Part shown: positions 17,161 through 26,093 of the stretch, piece after piece
How the letters are laid out: every line of letters starts with the position of its first letter
Numbering within the stretch: position 1 is the stretch's first letter
NCBI GenBank assembly: GCA_947380655.1
Contig: CANCRX010000010.1
Coordinates: 1 to 64,000, forward strand
DNA: 64,000 nucleotides
Source of the DNA: Alcaligenaceae bacterium
GTDB taxonomy: Bacteria > Pseudomonadota > Gammaproteobacteria > Burkholderiales > Burkholderiaceae_B
Reading direction: 5' to 3'
Notes under the pieces: model-generated
Database searches by the model: none
What the model was told of the DNA's origin: nothing
What the model saw: only the letters and a program-made list of their open reading frames with translations
Translations under genes and position numbers: made by a program

Positions 17161-17712
17161 TCAGGCTGCCACCGTAACCAATGCAGGACGCAACACGCGG
17201 TCAGTAATCAGGTAGCCTTTTTGCAAAGTCTGGATCACCGTGTTGGACTCCTGATCAGGCGTTGGCACACTGGCGATCGCCTGATGATGATGCGGATCAA
17301 ATTTCGTACCCTTTTCAGGTGCGATTTCTTTCAGGTGATTTCGCTCGAAACCGCTGACCAGCTGCTTGAGGGTCATTTCGATCCCGTCACGCATATTTTC
17401 AGTGGTTTGTTCCGTTAAGGCCAAAGCGGCCTCGAGACTGTCCTTGACCGGGACCATGCTCTCGGCAAACGACTCGATCCCGAATTTACGGGCTTTTGAG
17501 ACCTCTTCCTGGGCGCGGCGACGGACGTTTTCCATCTCGGCGTGCGCACGCAGCACCTGATCACGCTGCTCGGAAACCTGAGCCTGAGCGGCTGCCAACT
17601 CGGCCTGCAATTGTGCAATCGGATCAAGCTCTACGGCAGGCTCGGCATTTTGTTGAGTCTGCGCAGGATCAACGTGGGGATTGGCGTCAGCCGAATCATG
17701 TGGGGACGTCAT
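17161..17712 (-). CDS. grpE: Nucleotide exchange factor GrpE
   Basis: A 183-residue dimeric exchange factor for DnaK. It has an acidic disordered N-terminus (1-30), a long coiled coil (about 35-95, RDQVLRAHAEMENVRRRAQEE) and the C-terminal beta domain ending HHHQAIASVPTPDQESNTVIQTLQKGYLITDRVLRPALVTV. It is upstream of dnaK in the same direction with a 149-base gap that contains the dnaK promoter. It has its own sigma-32-type promoter upstream. Confidence 0.96.
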   Translation of the reverse strand: MTSPHDSADANPHVDPAQTQQNAEPAVELDPIAQLQAELAAAQAQVSEQRDQVLRAHAEMENVRRRAQEEVSKARKFGIESFAESMVPVKDSLEAALALTEQTTENMRDGIEMTLKQLVSGFERNHLKEIAPEKGTKFDPHHHQAIASVPTPDQESNTVIQTLQKGYLITDRVLRPALVTVAA

Positions 17713-17725
17713 TGAACTTCTCCAG

Positions 17726-17804
17726 AAAAAAGCATCGATACCACTAAATATGAGGCATAAAACCGCATATTCAAGGGGAAAGGAGTAAAAAACGATGCTT
17801 TTTT
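17726..17804. repeat. 12-bp inverted repeat flanking the grpE promoter
   Basis: AAAAAAGCATCG (17726-17737) and CGATGCTTTTTT (17793-17804) form perfect arms around the grpE promoter, 55 bases apart. The inner arm lies just ahead of the grpE start codon. It could be an operator pair or an RNA stem in the read-through transcript from hemH. No known site is matched. Confidence 0.7.
17748..17775 (-). promoter_or_regulatory. Sigma-32 (heat shock) promoter of grpE
   Basis: On the minus strand CTTGAAT (complement of 17769-17775), a 13-base spacer and CCTCATAT (complement of 17748-17755) match the RpoH consensus in all but two positions. It is about 35 bases ahead of the grpE ATG, with the same spacer length as the dnaK promoter. 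Confidence 0.82.
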
Positions 17805-17841
17805 GCTGGTTTTAAATCTACGCTACTTTAATCAGTACGCT

Positions 17842-18909
17842 TCAGTCCGCACCAATTGGCCAGCCCTGTAAGTGGGACTGCACCAGATCCGAGAGGGACT
17901 GAATCCAGGCTGGATCATCATTGAGCGCAGGAATATAGCGGAATCGCTTACCTCCGGCATGCATGAAAGTCTCACAGACCTCGACCTGAATTTCTTCGAG
18001 AGTTTCCAGACAATCCGCCAAAAACCCGGGGCAGACAACGTCCACCTCAGTTATGCCGTCTTCGGCAAGCTTTTTCAAGGTCGGTTCGGTATAGGGTTCG
18101 AGCCATTTAGCCGGGCCAAACCTGCTCTGGAAGGTCACCTGATAGGCATCCGCCCCCAACCCGAGGTACTGAGCCAGGGCATGAGCAGTTTCGTAACTGT
18201 CACGGCAATAGGGGTCGCCCATCTCGACACACTGACGGGGCAAACCATGAAAACTCATAATGAGTTTCTGTGGACGGCCGTGCGCCTGCCAATATGCGGC
18301 AATTTTGTCACCTAACGGCTTGATAAATAAAGGATCCGTATGAAAGCGCTTGATAAAGCGCATCGCAGGTTGATTGCGCATATGACCCGCTACACGCATC
18401 GCTTCATCGACAACCGTCGCGGTCGTGCTGGAGGCATATTGTGGATAAAGCGGCACAACCAGCATGTGTTCGCAACCTTTGTCGCGCAAGCTAAGCATGG
18501 CACGTTCGATTGATGGCTGGCCATAGCGCATGCCAGTCTCCACTTCAACATCCAGCCCTCGGGCAGCAAACACCGCACGTACGCCCTCAACCTGACGCTG
18601 GGTATAAACCATCAGGGGTGAGCCGCCCTCCATCCAGATACTGGCGTAACGAGGCGCGAGCTTACGTGGACGTGCCAGCAGGATCGGGCCATTGAGGATG
18701 GGCCACCACAATAGCTTGGGAATCTCAATGACGCGGGGATCCGAGAGGAACTCCCGTAAATATCGCCGTATCGCTGACGCAGTAGGTGACTCAGGGGTAC
18801 CGAGGTTGACCAGAATAACCCCTACCCGCCCAGACTGACGCGACGCAGGCCAGGGGATAAAGCGGGAATTTTGCGGCAAATTACGTTTAGGTTCAGGCCA
18901 GAAGCGCAT
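17842..18909 (-). CDS. hemH: Ferrochelatase
   Basis: A 355-residue enzyme that inserts ferrous iron into protoporphyrin IX, the last step of heme synthesis, at the inner membrane face. Diagnostic segments are GVILVNLGTPESPT near the N-terminus, the catalytic His in MSFHGLPRQ, and CPGFLADCLETLEEI near the C-terminus. It lies 26 bases downstream of hrcA on the same strand and is probably cotranscribed with it. It separates hrcA from grpE, an order known in related bacteria. Confidence 0.96.
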   Translation of the reverse strand: MRFWPEPKRNLPQNSRFIPWPASRQSGRVGVILVNLGTPESPTASAIRRYLREFLSDPRVIEIPKLLWWPILNGPILLARPRKLAPRYASIWMEGGSPLMVYTQRQVEGVRAVFAARGLDVEVETGMRYGQPSIERAMLSLRDKGCEHMLVVPLYPQYASSTTATVVDEAMRVAGHMRNQPAMRFIKRFHTDPLFIKPLGDKIAAYWQAHGRPQKLIMSFHGLPRQCVEMGDPYCRDSYETAHALAQYLGLGADAYQVTFQSRFGPAKWLEPYTEPTLKKLAEDGITEVDVVCPGFLADCLETLEEIQVEVCETFMHAGGKRFRYIPALNDDPAWIQSLSDLVQSHLQGWPIGAD

Positions 18910-18935
18910 GCAAAGAGACTTTATAAATAGACAGT

Positions 18936-19958
18936 TCAGGAGCGTTCAGTGTAATGATGGCTGAGCGCATTAGAAAGCAATCGCGACGTGATATCCACAA
19001 TCGGTATGACGCGCTCATAGGCCATGCGTGTCGGACCGATGACACCGAGTGTCCCAACGATGCGTCCATCCACACCATAGGGCGCAGTAATGACGGAAAG
19101 ATCTTCAGTTGGCACCAGCGTCGAGTCGCCGCCGATATAAATTTGCACACCTTGCGCGCGATTCGAAACATCGAGCAACTGCAACAGATCGGTTTTCTTT
19201 TCGAAAAGAGAAAACGTTTTGCGCAAGCGATCCATATCAGAGGCGAGCTCATTGACGTCGAGCAATTTACGCTCGCCCGAGATCACTACACTCTCCACCT
19301 CATCCGCAGCCTCGGCACCTGCATCCACGGCAGCCTGCATCAGGCGGGACATATCTTCCTGTAATCGCGCCAGATCGCTGGCAAGCGTCAAGCGCACATC
19401 AGCGAAAGATTTTCCTGCGAAATTATGATTAAAAAAGTTCGCCGCCTCAATCAAGGCAGTACTCGTATAGTCGCGCGGGGTCAGCAAAATCCGGTTTTGC
19501 ACATCGCCATCGGGCGTAACGATAATCAGCAGAATACGCTTTTCAGATAGCCGAATAAATTCAATCTGGCGAAACACCTGTGTACGACGCGGTGACAATA
19601 CGACCCCGGCAAATTGGGTCAGATTGGATAAAAGCAACGCGGCCGCGTTAATGGCACGGGCTGGATCGGCTGCCGGCTGTAAATCACGCACATCGGTCGT
19701 GGGCAGCAATTCAACGGGCTGGGCCGAAAGCATGGTGTCGACAAACAAACGGTAACCACGTGGTGTCGGCACCCTACCGGCCGAGGTGTGCGGGCTGTGT
19801 ATCAGTCCGAGTTCTTCGAGGTCGGACATCACATTACGAATGGTCGCCGGTGACAGGTCGAACATTTTTGAGAGCGTACGCGAGCCGACGGGTTGACCGT
19901 CGTCGATATATCTCTCAATCAATGCTTTTAATAATGCACGTGCGCGTTCATCCATCAT
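18936..19958 (-). CDS. hrcA: Heat-inducible transcription repressor HrcA
   Basis: A 340-residue repressor. It begins with a winged-helix DNA-binding domain (MDERARALLKALIERYIDDGQPVGSRTLSKMF, then LSPATIRNVMSDLEELGLI) and continues with the HrcA regulatory fold. HrcA binds CIRCE elements, which I did not find in this window. Its targets, typically groESL, are therefore probably elsewhere, while grpE and dnaK here carry sigma-32 sites. It is divergent from nadK across 60 bases. Confidence 0.95.
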   Translation of the reverse strand: MMDERARALLKALIERYIDDGQPVGSRTLSKMFDLSPATIRNVMSDLEELGLIHSPHTSAGRVPTPRGYRLFVDTMLSAQPVELLPTTDVRDLQPAADPARAINAAALLLSNLTQFAGVVLSPRRTQVFRQIEFIRLSEKRILLIIVTPDGDVQNRILLTPRDYTSTALIEAANFFNHNFAGKSFADVRLTLASDLARLQEDMSRLMQAAVDAGAEAADEVESVVISGERKLLDVNELASDMDRLRKTFSLFEKKTDLLQLLDVSNRAQGVQIYIGGDSTLVPTEDLSVITAPYGVDGRIVGTLGVIGPTRMAYERVIPIVDITSRLLSNALSHHYTERS

Positions 19959-20018
19959 GCACCTATTTTACAGTGACCGACCCTATAATCGGTTAGTTTT
20001 TCTCTCAGTGGACTTGCC

Positions 20019-20918
20019 ATGCATTTTCCGGTTATTGCACTCGTTGGTCGCTTTCAGGATTCTGGACTGCACGCCCCGCTGCGTGCACTGGGCAAGCTGC
20101 TTAGCCAGGAAGGATGTCAAGTTTTACTTGAAGCCGAGACCGCCCTGCACACTGGGGTTTCAGAATACCAAAGTGCCACCTTTGCCGAGATCGGCGAGCG
20201 TGCCAGTCTGGCCATCGTCATGGGTGGAGACGGCACGATGCTGGGTGCCGCACGCCATCTGGCACCCTACGACGTACCTGTTGTGGGGATTAACCATGGT
20301 CGGCTTGGTTTTATTACCGACATCCCGGTTGAGGATGCTCCCCAAGCCCTCAAAGCATTACTGACGGGTCAGTTCGAGACAGAAAAACGCATGCTCCTGA
20401 CCGGTAGCGTCTGGCGAGGTAATGCAGAAATGTTTTCTGCAACCGCCCTCAATGACGTAGTACTGAGCCGCTCAGGTCGCGGCGGAATGATCGAAGTCCG
20501 CGTCGAAATCGGCGACACTTTTATGTACACCCTGCGCGCTGATGGCCTAATCGTGGCAACGCCTACGGGCTCAACGGCTTACGCGCTGTCTTCAGCGGGC
20601 CCAATCTTGCATCCCGAGGTGGATGCCATGGTGTTAGTCCCGGTCGCTCCCCAGACCCTATCGAATCGACCAATTGTGATTCCTGCTGACGGAGTACTCA
20701 ACATGACTCTGACCGCTATGGGTCGCGGCCAAGCCGCCTCGAGCGTGCACTTCGACATGCAAACTTGGTCTGATCTGCAACCAGGCGATCGCATTGTGGT
20801 CAAGCGCGCACCGCATACCATCCGGTTCCTGCACCCCACGGGCTACAGCTTTTTTTCAACCTTGCGCCGCAAGCTCGACTGGAACCGCATGCCCAGGTCT
20901 GGCTCGGACGGGGAATAA
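20019..20918 (+). CDS. nadK: NAD kinase
   Basis: A 299-residue ATP-NAD kinase that makes NADP. The GGDGTM motif is at residues 69-74, followed by GINHGRLGFITDI and later TPTGSTAYALSSAGPILHP, all family signatures. It is the first gene of a pair with recN (3-base gap). A TATAAT at 19984-19989 upstream is a possible -10 element, but no convincing -35 element was seen. Confidence 0.96.
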   Translation: MHFPVIALVGRFQDSGLHAPLRALGKLLSQEGCQVLLEAETALHTGVSEYQSATFAEIGERASLAIVMGGDGTMLGAARHLAPYDVPVVGINHGRLGFITDIPVEDAPQALKALLTGQFETEKRMLLTGSVWRGNAEMFSATALNDVVLSRSGRGGMIEVRVEIGDTFMYTLRADGLIVATPTGSTAYALSSAGPILHPEVDAMVLVPVAPQTLSNRPIVIPADGVLNMTLTAMGRGQAASSVHFDMQTWSDLQPGDRIVVKRAPHTIRFLHPTGYSFFSTLRRKLDWNRMPRSGSDGE

Positions 20919-20921
20919 CGC

Positions 20922-22565
20922 ATGCTGCGCGCATTGCATATCCGTGATTTTGTGATCGTGGCTGAGGCGGACATTTCGTTTGAGAAAGGTTTCACTGTTT
21001 TTTCAGGCGAGACAGGAGCAGGTAAATCCATTCTGATCGATGCACTCGCACTCACCCTGGGGGGGCGCGCTGACTCTACTGTGCTGCGCACGGGTGCGAC
21101 ACGTGCAGAAATCAGTGCGGTATTTGATACCCCAGAAACATTAACAGCCTGGCTGACTGAACATGATCTGCATGCCGAAGACGAGTTAATTCTCAGGCGA
21201 GTGGTTGACACCCAGGGGCGCAGTCGCGCTTACGTCAACGGCTCTGCCGTGACGGCCACACAGTTGCGCGAAATCGGCGAATATTTGATTGATATTCACG
21301 GCCAGCATGCCCACCAGAGCCTGTTACGTCCAGAAAATCAACGGGACCTGCTTGATGCGCATGGTAACCACCACGCCCTGCGTCAAACCGTTCAAAGCGC
21401 CTGGAAAGCCTGGCGCAGTATCGAGCGACAACTCACACTCTCCGAACAGGATGCCAGCAGCTTAGAGGCGGCGCGAGACAAGCTCGACTGGCAATTAGCT
21501 GAACTGGATCGCCTGGCGATTCAAGCAGGTGAATGGGAAGAAATTTCCGCTGAGCATACCCGCCTGGCCAATGGTCAGGCGCTTCTCGATGGTGCAGCCC
21601 AGACATTGGCTACATTAGATGATGACGAGACTTCGCTGCATCAGCGGCTCTCGAGTGCTGTGCATCGCATCAGTCAGTTGCTCAAACACGATCCAAATTT
21701 ACAGACCGTTCACGATGCGCTGGACTCCGCACGCATCACAGTCAACGAAGCGATCTCTGACCTCAATGCCTATCTGTCCCATACGGAGCTGGACCCCGAG
21801 CGCCTGGCGATGGCTGAGGAGCGGATGCGTGTGATTTTTGATATGGCCCGAAAATTTAAAATTGAGCCAGACCAACTCTTTTCGTTTCATGAAAAACTGC
21901 GCGCAGAGCGTGCTGCGCTTCAAGCTTGTGCCGATACCGAGGCGTTAAAAATTCAAGCCAAAGCCTCAGAGGCGGCTTATCTTAAAGCCGCGCTGGCACT
22001 GAGCGAGGCACGGACCCGTGCAGCCGTCGAACTCTCGACGCTGGTCACACAGGCTATGCAGACGCTCGCTATGCAAGGTGGTGTATTCAAAGCCTCGCTG
22101 ACTCAGTCTGCGCCCGCTGCACATGGCCATGATTTGATCGAGTTTCTAGTAGCGGGTCATGCGGGTACCACTCCCCGCGCACTCGCTAAAGTCGCCTCAG
22201 GTGGAGAACTCGCGAGAATTTCACTCGCACTGTCAGTCATTGCCAGTCGTGCCGCACGCGTTCCCACACTGATTTTTGATGAAGTCGATAGCGGCATTGG
22301 TGGCGCCGTAGCAGAAGTTGTCGGCAATCTGCTCAAAGAGCTCGGCGCACGGCATCAAGTGCTTTGCGTGACACACCTGCCTCAGGTGGCGGCACGTGGC
22401 CAGCAGCATTTCCAAGTCAGCAAAAAAATGGTCGGTCAAACCACTGAATCTCAGATCACTGCGCTGAAAGATCAGAGCCGCATCGAAGAAATCGCACGAA
22501 TGCTAGGTGGCGTAAAAATCACGCCGACGACCCTGAAACATGCCCAGGAAATGCTGCAGGACTAA
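20922..22565 (+). CDS. recN: DNA repair protein RecN
   Basis: A 547-residue SMC-like ATPase that acts early in double-strand-break repair. Walker A GETGAGKS is near residue 30. Two long helical arms lie in the middle third, and the C-terminal ABC-type half has GGELARISLALSV and the Walker B region LIFDEVDSGIGG. It lies 3 bases after nadK, suggesting an operon. The stop is 4 bases from the stop of convergent fur, with no terminator between. Confidence 0.96.
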   Translation: MLRALHIRDFVIVAEADISFEKGFTVFSGETGAGKSILIDALALTLGGRADSTVLRTGATRAEISAVFDTPETLTAWLTEHDLHAEDELILRRVVDTQGRSRAYVNGSAVTATQLREIGEYLIDIHGQHAHQSLLRPENQRDLLDAHGNHHALRQTVQSAWKAWRSIERQLTLSEQDASSLEAARDKLDWQLAELDRLAIQAGEWEEISAEHTRLANGQALLDGAAQTLATLDDDETSLHQRLSSAVHRISQLLKHDPNLQTVHDALDSARITVNEAISDLNAYLSHTELDPERLAMAEERMRVIFDMARKFKIEPDQLFSFHEKLRAERAALQACADTEALKIQAKASEAAYLKAALALSEARTRAAVELSTLVTQAMQTLAMQGGVFKASLTQSAPAAHGHDLIEFLVAGHAGTTPRALAKVASGGELARISLALSVIASRAARVPTLIFDEVDSGIGGAVAEVVGNLLKELGARHQVLCVTHLPQVAARGQQHFQVSKKMVGQTTESQITALKDQSRIEEIARMLGGVKITPTTLKHAQEMLQD

Positions 22566-22569
22566 TTAA

Positions 22570-23001
22570 TTATTCGCCAGAGGCGTTACAGCTTGCACAG
22601 ACGCCATACAAAACCATCGCGTGGCTTTCAATTAAAAATCCATTAGCTTGGGCGACCTCATGCTGGCGCTTTTCAATTTCAGCATCTGAAAACTCAGCGA
22701 CCTTGCCGCAATGCGTACAGATCAAATGATCATGATGCTCACCATCGTTGAGCTCAAAAATCGCCTTGCCACCATCAAATTGACTGCGCGTCAGAATACC
22801 GGCCTGTTCAAACTGGGTCAGCACGCGATACACAGTCGCCAGGCCGATGTCTACACTTTCACCTATCAGTACGCGATACACATCTTCTGCGCTGAGGTGG
22901 CGCTGTCCGGACCGGTGAAAGATGTCCAGGATTTTCAGGCGCGGGAATGTAGCCTTGAGGCCAACGTTTTTAAGATCGCTCTGGTCGTTTTCGGTTTGCA
23001 A
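22570..23001 (-). CDS. fur: Ferric uptake regulator Fur
   Basis: A 143-residue Fe(II)-dependent repressor. The N-terminal winged helix includes the recognition helix around DIGLATVYRVLTQFEQAGI. The dimerisation and metal part has HHDHLICTHCGKVAEF and a C-terminal CASC pair, which together give the structural zinc Cys residues. It is divergent from bamE, the classical arrangement in many proteobacteria. I did not see a clean Fur box in the 144-base gap. Confidence 0.96.
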   Translation of the reverse strand: MQTENDQSDLKNVGLKATFPRLKILDIFHRSGQRHLSAEDVYRVLIGESVDIGLATVYRVLTQFEQAGILTRSQFDGGKAIFELNDGEHHDHLICTHCGKVAEFSDAEIEKRQHEVAQANGFLIESHAMVLYGVCASCNASGE

Positions 23002-23145
23002 GGCAGTCCCCTGGCGTATGCGCCATAGTCGATCAAAATGGTCTAAATATCAGTAGATCTTGATTTTAGACTTAAAACCACCCACGTCTGTTCGTGTAAA
23101 CCTTTATGATAACGGTTTGGTTATTTATCCAACAAGAGGTTCGCT

Positions 23146-23721
23146 GTGGCTATGTCCCGCCCTTTCGCTTTAAAACTTGGCACCACACTGGCGCTCGTTG
23201 CCGCTCTGACGATTTTGACGGGTTGCGAATCTTCCCGCTGGGGCTTCCCGTATCGCAATAGCGTTCAACAAGGAAACTGGGTGACCAAAGACCAGGTCGG
23301 CACACTGCGCGAGGGGATGACACGCGAACAGGTGAAGTTCGCACTCGGCACACCAACGCTGACTAGCGTTTTGCACAGCAATCGCTGGGACTATCCTTAT
23401 TATTTCCGGGCCGGTAACGGTAAAGTCGAGGAACGCGTGTTGACCGTGTTTTTTGACAATAATCGCTTAGCTAGATGGAAAGGCGATGAGCAACCAGAGT
23501 TGCAACCGTTCCAGATTGCCAAGGATGAGGTCGGCATCTCCCAGCGCGAAGACGCACAACTCAAGCTCAATGCAACACGTGCGGCAAATGACGCGGGCCT
23601 GCCCGAACCCATCATGATGGCACCTGGCCTGTCGCTCGGCGAAACACTCCAGGATGTTTCAGTCTCTGATCCTGCCGCAATACCGGGTGCACCTGACGAT
23701 GCCCCAATGCCACTCGAATAA
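23146..23721 (+). CDS. bamE: Outer membrane assembly lipoprotein BamE (SmpA/OmlA)
   Basis: A 191-residue lipoprotein of the BAM complex. The signal peptide ends in the lipobox LTGC at about residues 24-27. The SmpA/OmlA domain covers about 45-115 (WVTKDQVGTLREGMTREQVKFALGTPTL, then WDYPYYF). A longer, acidic Pro/Ala-rich tail follows. AAGAGG (23134-23139) sits 6 bases ahead of the GTG at 23146 and 12 bases ahead of the ATG at 23152, so GTG is the better start. Confidence 0.92.
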   Translation: MAMSRPFALKLGTTLALVAALTILTGCESSRWGFPYRNSVQQGNWVTKDQVGTLREGMTREQVKFALGTPTLTSVLHSNRWDYPYYFRAGNGKVEERVLTVFFDNNRLARWKGDEQPELQPFQIAKDEVGISQREDAQLKLNATRAANDAGLPEPIMMAPGLSLGETLQDVSVSDPAAIPGAPDDAPMPLE

Positions 23722-23767
23722 GACACTCGAATAACAGATCGATATCAATACTAATAAAGAGCCTTAC

Positions 23768-24562
23768 ATGATGCGAATTGCAATTGCTGGTGCCAGTGGT
23801 CGAATGGGTCGTATGCTGATTGAGGCGGTTATTCAGTCCAGTGATCTCAAACTTACCGTTGCCCTGGATCAAAGCGCCAGTCCGATGCTGGGCCAGGATG
23901 CGAGTGCTTTTCTTGGCACCCTGAGCGGCGTGATGATCACAGACAAGCTCTCTGCACTCAGTGAGGCAGACTGCCTGATTGACTTTACCCGTCCAGAAGG
24001 CTCTCTGTTGCATCTGCAGGCCTGTGTTGATCACCATGTCAACATGGTGATCGGCACAACAGGCTTTGATGAAGCAGGCAAAGCTGCGATCACAAAAGCT
24101 GCCGAATCCATCGCGGTTGTATTCGCTCCGAACATGAGTGTAGGTGTCAATGCCACACTCAAATTGCTCGACATGGCTGCGCGTATTTTAAATTCTGGCT
24201 ATGACGTTGAGGTCTTTGAAGCGCATCACAAACACAAGGTGGATGCGCCTTCGGGTACCGCCCTCAAAATGGGTGAAGTGATCGCTGATGCCTGGGGCAA
24301 ACCTCTGGATGAAATTGCGACCTGGACCCGTCATGGTCACACGGGTCCGCGCGAGACCGGCACGATTGGTTTTTCAGTCGTACGGGGTGGCGATATCGTG
24401 GGTGACCACACGGTTTACTTTTGCGGCACGGGCGAACGCATCGAAATCACACACAAATCGAGCAGCCGTGCAGGTTATGCCGAGGGCAGCTTGCGCGCCG
24501 CGCGCTTTGTAGAAGCGAAACAAACCGGCTTGTTTGATATGCAGACTGTGCTGGGACTCTAA
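23768..24562 (+). CDS. dapB: 4-hydroxy-tetrahydrodipicolinate reductase
   Basis: A 264-residue NAD(P)H-dependent enzyme of lysine and meso-diaminopimelate synthesis. The Rossmann motif GASGRMG is at 8-14. The active-site segment EAHHKHKVDAPSGTALKMGE carries the catalytic His and Lys. The start has two adjacent ATG codons, and either may be used. It follows bamE by 46 bases and is convergent with murB, so two cell-wall precursor genes sit side by side. Confidence 0.97.
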   Translation: MMRIAIAGASGRMGRMLIEAVIQSSDLKLTVALDQSASPMLGQDASAFLGTLSGVMITDKLSALSEADCLIDFTRPEGSLLHLQACVDHHVNMVIGTTGFDEAGKAAITKAAESIAVVFAPNMSVGVNATLKLLDMAARILNSGYDVEVFEAHHKHKVDAPSGTALKMGEVIADAWGKPLDEIATWTRHGHTGPRETGTIGFSVVRGGDIVGDHTVYFCGTGERIEITHKSSSRAGYAEGSLRAARFVEAKQTGLFDMQTVLGL

Positions 24563-24608
24563 GTAACAGGTCAACGCACTGCGCCGATAACCGGGTTAAC
24601 CATGCGGG

Positions 24609-25652
24609 TCAAAGGCTCGTGTCAGAGACCACCACCGGTTCGATTTCAAGCTCTACGCCAAACTGCTCCGACACGCTGTTTTTAATGGCTGAGGCTAATT
24701 CGAGCAGCTCTGAGGCCGTGGCATGTCCGTCATTCACAAGTACCAGTGCCTGACGCTCGTGCACACCCACATTTCCTTGGCGCTTGCCTTTCCAGCCACA
24801 TTGCTCAATCAACCAGCCTGCAGCCAGTTTGAAACTCCCGCCCGCCTGCGGATACGAGACAACATCCGCAAAGCGCAGCTTTAACGCATGAAATTCAGAT
24901 GCGGAAACCACGGGGTTTTTAAAAAAACTGCCCGCATTACCCAACACAGCAGGATCGGGGAGCTTTGTGCGCCGAATATCGCAGACAGCGTCGAAAATTT
25001 GTTGGGCACGAATCGCCTCTGGCGCAATACCCGCCAAATCAGGATGACGCAGCAAATCCGGATAGCCGAGTACAGGCTGCCAGGGTCTTGGCAAACAAAA
25101 TCTGACACCTACAATTAACCACTGCCCTAGACCTGCGCGTTTAAACATGCTGTCACGGTACTTAAATCCGCACTGTTCACGCGCGAACGTCACCAGACGT
25201 GCCTCAGGGATATTCCAGGCCGTCACCGACTCCACCCGCGAGTCGAGCTCGACGCCATAGGCACCGATATTTTGCACCGGTGCCGCACCGACCGTACCGG
25301 GAATCAAAGCTAGATTTTCAAGACCATCCCAGCCCTGGCTGATCGCGGTTGTCACGAAATCATGCCAGTTCTCACCTGCCGCCACATCGATGATCCAGGC
25401 ATCGGGACGCTGCTCAATCAGCTCAATACCTTTGAGTTGCACACGCACCACGAGTCTGTTGAGGGACGAAGGTAAAACAACATTACTACCCTCGCCCAAC
25501 ACCACCGCAAGCCCCAAGCGCTGGGCGAGCGCTGACATTACGGGGAGTTGACTAAGGTGAGTTAAATCCGCCACATGCCCAGCCTGACAAGTCAGGCCAA
25601 GCGTATTCAAAGCGGACAGATCAACGGATCGAACAATAGGAGACACAGACAT
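24609..25652 (-). CDS. murB: UDP-N-acetylenolpyruvoylglucosamine reductase
   Basis: A 347-residue FAD enzyme that reduces UDP-GlcNAc-enolpyruvate to UDP-MurNAc. FAD-binding segments LGEGSNVVLP and ALIPGTVGAAPVQNIGAYGVE, the active-site YRDS(M) segment and GNAGSFFKNP with the catalytic Ser are all present. The length and the insert around GYPDLLRHP fit the E. coli-type enzyme. The frame is open 14 codons upstream to a TTG; the ATG at 25652 (MSVSPIVRSVDLSALNTLG) is preferred. Confidence 0.95.
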   Translation of the reverse strand: MSVSPIVRSVDLSALNTLGLTCQAGHVADLTHLSQLPVMSALAQRLGLAVVLGEGSNVVLPSSLNRLVVRVQLKGIELIEQRPDAWIIDVAAGENWHDFVTTAISQGWDGLENLALIPGTVGAAPVQNIGAYGVELDSRVESVTAWNIPEARLVTFAREQCGFKYRDSMFKRAGLGQWLIVGVRFCLPRPWQPVLGYPDLLRHPDLAGIAPEAIRAQQIFDAVCDIRRTKLPDPAVLGNAGSFFKNPVVSASEFHALKLRFADVVSYPQAGGSFKLAAGWLIEQCGWKGKRQGNVGVHERQALVLVNDGHATASELLELASAIKNSVSEQFGVELEIEPVVVSDTSL

Positions 25653-25755
25653 CGATAAGGTACAGTTGGGATTCAAAACTGGTTTGACACGCAAGCAAAT
25701 ATTTTGCTATATTCTTGGTCTTCGCTAATAGTACTTGATCTAAATAGCGCGGCAG

Positions 25756-25774
25756 ACATGACACACAGTCATGT
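25756..25774. repeat. Short hairpin upstream of tRNA-Gly
   Basis: ACATGAC (25756-25762) and GTCATGT (25768-25774) around ACACA, in the 232-base gap between murB and tRNA-Gly. The rest of this gap is AT-rich and I see no gene in it. It may be a regulator site or chance. Confidence 0.4.
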
Positions 25775-25864
25775 AAAGTTTTACAGATAATAGTGATGGG
25801 TAGTGATTACTACTAGGCAATCTTCAATGTGATCTGTAAAAATCTGGCGCATGAAATTTTCGTG

Positions 25865-25870
25865 TATAAT
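25865..25870 (+). promoter_or_regulatory. Probable -10 element of tRNA-Gly
   Basis: A perfect TATAAT 15 bases ahead of the mature tRNA 5' end. No good -35 hexamer at standard spacing was found. Confidence 0.5.
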
Positions 25871-25884
25871 TTGCAACTTCTCAA

Positions 25885-25960
25885 GCGGGAGTAGCTCAGT
25901 TGGTAGAGCGCAACCTTGCCAAGGTTGAGGTCGAGAGTTCGAGACTCTTCTCCCGCTCCA
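25885..25960 (+). tRNA. tRNA-Gly (GCC)
   Basis: A full cloverleaf. Acceptor GCGGGAG pairs with CTCCCGC. The D arm holds AGCTCAGTTGGTAGAGC, the anticodon loop TTGCCAA has GCC at 25918-25920, and the T arm has GTTCGAGAC. TCCA is encoded at the 3' end. A rho-independent terminator follows. Confidence 0.98.
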
Positions 25961-25965
25961 AATAC

Positions 25966-26000
25966 AAAAAAAGGTATGCACATGTTGCATACCTTTTTTT
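25966..26000 (+). terminator. Terminator of tRNA-Gly
   Basis: Stem GGTATGCA (25973-25980) and TGCATACC (25986-25993), loop CATGT, flanked by seven A and seven T, so it can also work on the other strand. Confidence 0.93.
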
Positions 26001-26093
26001 CGTTTATGCCATCCAATACCACGCACATCTGCATCACATCCAATCAAGCGACAAAAGAATACAGACTACAAATACAACCCTCTCGATGCTATA

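Noticed and set aside
18900..20020. CIRCE operator near hrcA, grpE or dnaK
   Set aside because: No TTAGCACTC-N9-GAGTGCTAA or close variant seen by eye; the visible control elements are sigma-32 promoters.
23002..23145. Fur box between fur and bamE
   Set aside because: The AT-rich TGATAACGGTTTGGTTAT segment has partial GATAA-like pieces but no convincing 19-base match to the Fur consensus.
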